Positions 57,740 to 64,000 of a stretch of 64,000 nt of DNA are shown here, one piece after another. Position 1 is the first letter of the stretch, and each line of letters begins with the position of its first letter. The stretch comes from Petunia secreta. Taxonomy: Eukaryota > Streptophyta > Magnoliopsida > Solanales > Solanaceae. Made by a program: the position numbers and the translations under genes. The notes beneath the pieces were generated by a model. It was not told where the DNA came from and made no database searches. It saw only the letters and a program-made list of their open reading frames with translations. Location of the stretch: the NCBI GenBank assembly GCA_029990175.1, contig JARKIP010000065.1, positions 25,522,501 through 25,586,500 on the forward strand. Reading direction: 5' to 3'.

Positions 57740-58010
57740 AAAACAATGAGGTCTGGGATTTAGAGATATGAAGGCTTGTAGCAAAGCTCTGCTAGAAAAG
57801 ATGGTTCGGAGAATTTTACTCGATCCGAATTTGTCATTACCAGGGGTTCCGAAGAGTAAATATTTTTCCAAATACATCTTTTCTGAAATCAACAAAGCAA
57901 CTTCCTCCTCAGGTTCATGGATATGGAAAAGCATAATACGGGGTGATGAATTGGTAGAAAGATGTTTAAAATGGAGAAAATGTCGGTGTTCAAGATGATC
58001 CCAAGATTCC
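57740..58010 (+). pseudogene. LINE (non-LTR retrotransposon) reverse transcriptase fragment
   Basis: The frame at 57768-57998 reads KACSKALLEKMVRRILLDP, then LPGVPKSKYFSKYIF, SWIWKSIIRGDELVERCLKWR. This order (KALLAK..WRI, KAKYFP, WRSI, WRIG) is the stretch after RT in plant LINE ORF2, before the zf-RVT domain. Only this piece is present, with no endonuclease or RT core. It is a degenerate 5'-truncated copy. Confidence 0.6.
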
Positions 58011-59204
58011 TAAATTGATTGGATTTAGACCTCAATGGGGTTCGATTCAAGTAAATCGTGATTCTCATACTTGGAAGATGAGTGAATTAACTAGACTCTT
58101 ACGCTCGCCCTGATGATGTAAATGGTACATATATTGACTATCCTATTATTTACTTCTTGATCCAACTGGTAGATAATTTGGCATTTTACTAAGTCGAATA
58201 ACAATGAACTAGAGTCAGGTTATCACATAGCAAAAACTTTGCAAGCTTAGCAGAAATAGAAAGAATCTCGCTCAATCTGGTTGCCAAAGTTTTTCCTAAA
58301 GCATTTGTGGATTTCTTCTAGTAGAATTTAAAAAAGAATTCTTTAGGAGATATGCTTTTAATAATTAGCATGTTGACAATTACTTCATTTGATTTGAGAC
58401 GAGTCTTTTATAGTAGTAACCACATACTAGAAGTTGTCGATACTGACTTCCATTTATCTGTATATTTAATTAAAAATATGATTTAAAACAGATTTGACTA
58501 AGTTGAATTTGCTGTATGATCATGATAAAACAAACTATCATACTAAGAGTTCAGTGATTAAGAAGAAAACATGTTAATTTAGCAAGAACGTATATGTTAA
58601 CATTTTAAAAATAATATCCGTGTTAGATGGATTGGTTAATAAAATATATAAGATCAATAAGACAAAAAAGATTATGGTAGAAATGAAGTTGAAATTTTTT
58701 AAATCAAGGATATAAAAAATTTATAGTTAAAATGAAATAAAAAAATCAATGAATTTGCAGAAGATAATAATACTAAAGTTAAATTTTACAATCACACCAT
58801 AAAAATGCAATAACATCACAAGAGCTACAAAATTTACCAAGTCAATAAATTAAACTCTCAAATTAAAAAGTTTACTTTCACATGTCAACCAAATAGTTTA
58901 TTTAAGTTAAAGTTTTGATAATCAATTCACGTATGTCGACTAAGTATATATGTACAATTTTATCAATTATGAAATATTGCATTAACTTTTTAAATTTAAG
59001 TTGATTAGTTCTTATTTACTTAGTAATTGTGCATAATGAGTTAATATTATTTATATCGAGTTATTCTAGCGGAGCTGAGCCATTGAGTTGAGCAAGAGCT
59101 TTGACCAAGTCGAATTTGGTTAAGCTTTAATCGAGTCGAGCCGAGCTAAAATAAAATCGAACCGAATAAAGTTTCGAGCTGGCTCAGCTCTATGCAGTCC
59201 TGCC
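58011..59204. other. AT-rich spacer, GAGC-rich tract at its end
   Basis: No gene between 58011 and 59060. At 59060-59190 there is a patch of GAGC, TCGAG and GAGCCGAGC motifs, markedly richer in G+C than its surroundings. No repeat partner is seen in the window. Confidence 0.4.
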
Positions 59205-59927
59205 TGATCAAGCCCAGTTTGTGCTTTCAAGACCATTTATGAGAAGTCAAGCTAAGGAGCTTCATGATATTCACATGACGGTGATGAAGAGCTATGAATG
59301 TGCAAGTATGGAAGAAGCGGGCAGCATGTTGGAAGTGTCAAGAGAGGCATTGATTAGCATTGGAGAAGGAGGGACGATTGGAGCTAGTTAAGGCTGAGAC
59401 TTAGAGAGCTAAACGAGCTCCATACTTGGGGCGTTGGGAGCTTCAAAAACGGGCAACAACTTAGTATACGCAACGAGCTCCTCAACGAGCTCTTATTTGA
59501 TACTTTGCATAGACGATCATAGTTACGTGAATGAGACTTATTTGGCCCTGTGTGGTCGTTTAAATTTAGGTTTTTTCATGGCTGTTCATTGACATATTAG
59601 GCGTGTAAGACTTCACAATAAAAGCCTAACACTTAGTCTTATTTCATCAGTTCCTAGACATTATGTAAAAATACAACTTTCATGCTTTTCTTACAAACAC
59701 TTGGAAAACCGTTCCTTTGGAGTGTAACCAGATTTGAACGATTTTCTTCTTTGATCGAATTGTTATCGAGTCACAGGTTCGTCTTGAGGATAGTTCGTGT
59801 AGTCTAGGTGCTCTTTGAATCCTAACAAAGGGGTGAGTAGACTAGTTCCTACTAAATCCTTTGTTAAATTTCAATCCACGTCTTGCTTTTTTTATTGTTT
59901 TTGCTTTCTCTAATTTGGATTACATCA
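59205..59927 (+). repeat. 5' LTR of element D
   Basis: TGATCAAGCCC...TTACATCA, 723 bp, directly before the primer site. Its first 190 bp code RPFMRSQAKELHDIHMT, like the LTR-encoded tail of A and B. Without a second copy the left limit is inferred from the TG start and this homology. Confidence 0.75.
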
Positions 59928-59928
59928 G

Positions 59929-59945
59929 TTGGTATCAGAGCTTGG
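59929..59945 (+). promoter_or_regulatory. Primer-binding site of element D
   Basis: TTGGTATCAGAGCTTGG, a standard initiator tRNA-Met site, one base after the LTR. Confidence 0.85.
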
Positions 59946-61306
59946 AAAGGGTTTGTTTCTATAACCCCAATCCTGTTCTTCGTGCACTAGTTTTAGGTTC
60001 TTAGTTTAGGTTTCTATTGATTTTTATTTTATTAAAAAAAGAAGAAAAACGTGAAAACAAATAAAAATAGCCGTGTTTACTTGTTGGTTGATGATATTGC
60101 ATGCTTAGGGGTTGAAATCTTGAAGCTTTAGTTGAATCTTGGCTTGTTTCTTGAAGAATTTAGCCTTGTTTATTAGAATCTTGAATAGGTGCTGCGTTCT
60201 TGGACTTGTAGAACTAGTCTTCTTGAATTCTTGAATTGTTCTTGAACAATTTAGGAAGTTCTTGATTGAGTTATTGACAAAAGTAATAGAACACATTGGA
60301 AACGAGTGAAAGAAAATATGTAGTAAGATTCTTGAAGCAATCTTGATTAAATTCACGAAACGTAGTAGAGTTCTTGAAGGAGAAACATTAGAGTCTTGAA
60401 AGAATAGGGGTGCAGTGTTTTCTTGATCATTCTTGAGCTTTGAAATGTGATTCTTTGCTAGAAATTGGTAGTTCTTGATCAACAATTTGTTGTTCTTGAA
60501 TAGGAAAAAAAATAACTTGATTTGATCTTGAAACTATTAGCCTTTGTGAGAATAGTGGATTTGTGAGATTGATTTCTGAATTTTTGAGTTGAAACTAAGG
60601 GAAGGATGTGCTGGAAATTGTTGCTAAAAGAAGGAACCCTAAGCCTAATTTAGGAGGGAAACAAATCTCAATTCAAAGGGGAGAAGTTTACCACTTTCCA
60701 AGTAAGGGAATTACTTTTCCTTTGACTTTGGGAAAGTGTTTGGGCAGCTGAACTTAGGGGAAAAGGGGAAGGGAATTTCGGTTCTCAAGTGTAGAAGGAG
60801 TAGTTAAAGTTCTCCAAATTAGAATTGGAAAGCAAGGGAAAAGAGGGAAAACTTATCCTACTCAAAAGGGGCTTGTCTTAGGCGCCTATTTAGGGGGTAG
60901 AAAATCACATTTTCTTAGGATTTGCTTATTTCTTTGCTAACACCACTTCTAATTAGTAATTCTTAGGTAATTCTTCTACTTAAGTTAATTATTAATTTTT
61001 GAGCTTTTAGAAATTCGTGCTAAAATTCAAAATTTTCAACTTTCGTAGTTAAATTCTTTGGCTTCCCGTGCTCACTTTAAAAGCTATCCGCCTATAGATT
61101 CACATTAATTCACTCATTCCGAAGAGCACTTGTGAACTTAAAGGTCGTTAAGAAATTTGATCAATTCTGAGGAAGCCATTTGGAACGAGTTGTGAGATTC
61201 TACCTTAAAATTTGAGTGAACCCGAGTGTCATTCAAAAGTGAGGGAGCGGGTGAGGTATTTTACTAACCTTAACACGTTTTGTAGTCTTTGATTTTGTGG
61301 AGGTAC
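59946..61306 (+). other. Untranslated leader of element D
   Basis: No coding frame; TCTTGAA and TTCTTGA motifs recur many times at 60100-60540. It ends TTTTGTGGAGGTAC just before the gag ATG, like the leaders of A and B. Confidence 0.6.
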
Positions 61307-62945
61307 ATGGATGGAGTAGGAAATAAACGTGAGGGTGTTCCTGAGGTTGACTTTACTAATATTCTCGCTGAAATGAAGGCAATGAGGACTAATTTGGTAC
61401 GCTCCATTAATGCCATTGGAACACGAGTTGAAAACCTTGAAAATCAGCTAGTGCTCAGAAAAATGCCGACGAAGGAACTAGTGATGGTTCGACTGTGAAG
61501 CCTGAATAATTTATTGAAATAGCTCGTCAACAAGAGTTAAGAGAAAGAGATACTCGTAATGTGAGAACCTTGGGCATTCCCCAGGGCAATATACCACCAT
61601 TGATGCCAGCCCGGAGAAACGTAGTACCCCATGGGGGAAATAAGAGCAGCCCATGATGATGATCAACCCGAGTTTGAGGAGTATGATGATGATTATTTTT
61701 GGAAGCGAGACCCAAGGATGAGACAGGCATATGGGGGTCGTGGTAATGTGAGACGTCGTGGCTTTAGCCGTGGCCCTAAAGGGGGCTTAGGTGGATGGAA
61801 TTTAGAGCCTGACTTTGATGAGTATGCTGATTATTATGAGGGGTATCCCGAACCAGCCCGTGGTGCTCGTGAGAGTGGTATGAATAGTGTCAAGGATACT
61901 ATTCTTGCATTCAAGGGAACTAGTGATCTGGCAAGTTTCTATAGTGGAGGCATCATGTTGAGAGGATTTTTGAGATTAATGACATGAGTGAGGAGAAGAA
62001 GGATACATATGCCATTGCTGCCTTTGAGTCCTATGCTTCTACTTGGTGGGAGGCCGAGATAAGATCTAGAGCTAGACATAATAAGCCTGCATTCATAACT
62101 TGGAGAGAATTGAAGCAAGTAATGAACCGAAAGTACGTTAATTCAAAGCATGAACGAGAACAACTTCGGAGGTTATATGACTTGAAATAAGGGCTGAAAA
62201 CTGTTGAAGAATATCATGATGAATTTGAGAAGATTCGGCTATCACTTGACATGGAAGAATAAGAAGAAGAGGACGAGGCTATCATTCGGTTAAAGAATGG
62301 GTTGAATCGTGACATCTCCAATGAGTTGAGGCTACACACGTTCTTAGAACTCAATGATGTACTCCTAGCTGCCATTGAAGCTGAAAAGATGATTAAAGAA
62401 GATAAGGCAGCCTGCTATAGAGGGAGCTCTAATTCTACTCCCCTGAGCCGAAACAAGGAGTGGAGAACACCAAGCACCGGTGGAGCAAGTGTGAGTCGTG
62501 AAGTGAAAAAACCAGCAGAGAAGATGATGCCTAAAAGTGATCCTAAAGGGTCGGGAGGTATTTCTAAAACTCAGCTTAATTCTCCTAATGCATCTTCCTT
62601 TCAATGCCATTAATGTAAAGGCTATGGACACTTCGCTAAGAACTGCCCTACGTGAAAGACCAAGCTTATTCTTGATGATGGGACTGTCCGAGAGGTGAAG
62701 AGTGACGAGGAGTTTGAGGGAGATGAGGGGGCTGATTTAGTTGAGTGTGAGGAAGAGGTAGCGGAGGATGAGGATGTCAACATGTTTCTAGTGGTGCGTA
62801 AGAATTTAAGTGCTATGACCATTGAGGAGGAGGAGAATATGCAGCGAGAGAATTTATTTCACGCTAGATGTAGAGTGCGAGGGAAAGTATGCTCTTTAAT
62901 TGTTGATTCGGGTAGTTGGGCCAATGTAGGGAGCCAATCGTTGGG
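61307..62945 (+). pseudogene. Element D gag and partial protease
   Basis: The likely start is the ATG at 61307 (MDGVGNKREGV). Frameshifts near 61450 and 61940 and stops near 61507, 62188, 62261, 62611 and 62654 break it. Gag domain pieces: EFEEYDDDYFWKRDPRM (61670), SYASTWWEAEIRS (62027), EEDEAIIRLKNGLNRDISN (62265). The zinc knuckle (CH, stop, CKGYGHFAKNC) is near 62605. The protease LIVDSGSWANVGSQSLGQ is near 62895, with Trp where A and B have Cys. It ends at the junction with fragment C. Confidence 0.82.
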
Positions 62946-62960
62946 CCAATGTAGTGAGCC
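62911..62960. repeat. 25-bp tandem duplication at the D/C junction
   Basis: TTGGGCCAATGTAGGGAGCC... is followed at once by TTGGGCCAATGTAGTGAGCC..., two copies of about 25 bp differing at one base, spanning the point where + strand protease gives way to - strand integrase. Confidence 0.75.
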
Positions 62961-64000
62961 AATCGCATTTCTTGCACGGAATAAAGTGAGCCATTTTGGA
63001 AATCGATCCACGACAGCAAAGATGCTATCATGTCCTCCCCCCGACCTCGGTAACCCCAAGATAAAGTCCATGGATATATCAACCCAATGTCGATCAGGCA
63101 CAGGCAACGGGGTATAGAAACCATGAGGGTTGGACTTCGATTTAGCCTTTTTGCAAACGAGACAAGCGTTGCAAAGCTTTTCCACATCTCGTTGCATTTT
63201 TTCCAATGGAACTGCTCGGTTAAGATACCAAGAGTTTTGTCGACACCGAAGTGTCCCATCAAGCCTCCAGAGTGAGCTTCTCGAACTAAGAGCTCTCTCC
63301 ACGATGACACTGGCATACAAACCCTCCCATTCTTGAAGAGGTAGCCATCGTGCCACTGATATTTCTCAACCCTTCGGCAACTCAAGATTGCGTCACGAAC
63401 GCATTTTAGCTTGGGATCATCTTCGTGCATCAACTTGATGCTTTCGAATCCCATGAGCCTCGAGGCGAGAGTGGTCGCTAAGACAAATTTTCTTGGTAGC
63501 GCATCGGCCACAGCATTGTCTTTTCCCTTTTTGTAATAAATTACATAGGGAAAACTCTCAATGAATTCAACCCATTTAGCATGCCTTCGGTTCAATTTCT
63601 CCTGACCTCGGAGGTGTTTTAAAGATTCATGATCACTTTTAATCACAAACTCTCGAGGCCACAAATAATGCTGCCAATGGGTGAGTGCTCGAACGAGGGC
63701 ATACAACTCCTTGTCATACGTTGAGTAGTTCAAGGTCGCACGCTTAAGCTTTTCGCTAAAGTAAGCGATCGGCTTCGATTCTTGTATAAGCACTCCTCTA
63801 ATTCCAATTCCGGACACATCATACTCGACTTCAAAAGCTTTGCCGAAGTCAGGGAGTTGCAACAACGGGGCAGAACAAAGCCTCCGTTTCAACTCTTGGA
63901 AAGCCCTTTCTTGGGACTCTCCCCACACAAATGGATGGTCTTTCTTTACCAGCTCGGTTAAGGGAGCTGCCACGGTGCTAAAGTCACGCACAAACCTTCA
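62961..64000 (-). pseudogene. Fragment C: CRM-like RT end, RNase H and integrase start
   Basis: The minus-strand frame runs off the window at 64000. It reads RDFSTVAAPLTELVKKDHPF (end of RT), RNase H (EVEYDVSGIGIRGVLIQ, where element B has ECDASGVGIGGVL: the catalytic-region Cys-Asp-Ala is Tyr-Asp-Val), ESLKHLRGQEKLNRRHAKW, then the integrase zinc domain (HSGGLMGHFGVDKTL, CNACLVCKKA after a frameshift near 63195) and the first integrase Asp. It resembles element B closely at base level (roughly nine in ten bases) but is not the same copy. It stops at 62961 where the D sequence begins. Confidence 0.85.

Larger units (their letters stand above)
59205..62950 (+). mobile_element. Element D: CRM-like Ty3/gypsy element, truncated after protease
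   Basis: LTR 59205-59927, primer site, leader, gag and protease; then sequence switches at about 62945 to the opposite-strand fragment C. No 3' LTR is visible. The gag plan (ASTWWE, zinc knuckle, protease DSGS) matches elements A and B. Confidence 0.85.

Overview
The window looks like plant nuclear DNA, from a eudicot and by my guess Solanaceae. The grounds are long AT-rich spacers, GT-AG introns, a cytosolic Hsp70 gene with the plant intron at codon 72, and nested LTR retrotransposons of plant-only lineages. Nothing bacterial, organellar or CRISPR-like is visible. The species guess rests on general repeat flavour only.

Layout. 1-3848: Ty1/copia element lacking reverse transcriptase and RNase H. 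3849-4950: decayed gene of the 'putative plant transposon protein' type. 5586-6130: short element with inverted-repeat ends and palindromic motifs. 6975-22071: Ty3/gypsy element A (CRM-like chromovirus, + strand), split in its integrase by element B (12740-20292, same clade, - strand). 22470-23430: minisatellite. 24246-34890: element E (Tat/Retand-like, - strand). About 35200-42726: element G (Athila-like, - strand). 43053-53696: element F (Tat/Retand-like, + strand). 54195-57216: the only intact host gene, a cytosolic Hsp70, with an Au-type SINE in its intron. About 57740-58010: LINE fragment. 59205-62950: element D (CRM-like gag/protease, + strand) abutting fragment C (CRM-like RT/RNase H/integrase, - strand), which runs off the window.

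Insertions B, E and F have exact 5-bp target duplications (GGCTC, TTTTT, CAAAC). A has an approximate one (ATATT/ATAAT). LTR divergence by hand gives an order: A oldest (about 40 substitutions plus an indel), then F (about 21 in 556 bp), then B (about 11 in 748 bp). B is nearly complete, with one nonsense codon in its polyprotein.

The most interesting system is in elements E and F. Both carry, between integrase and 3' LTR and on the strand opposite gag-pol, an intron-containing four-exon gene with its own TATA box. It encodes a globular N-terminal domain, a charged low-complexity middle and a coiled-coil C-terminus. Both copies are now broken. Antisense extra ORFs are known in plant Tat-lineage elements; their function is not. 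A second theme is that A, B and D encode the end of their polyprotein (R-P-x-x-R-S-Q-A-K motif) inside the LTR. The Hsp70 gene is the only sequence here with an obvious cellular role; F has inserted about 0.5 kb upstream of its start codon, pointing the same way.
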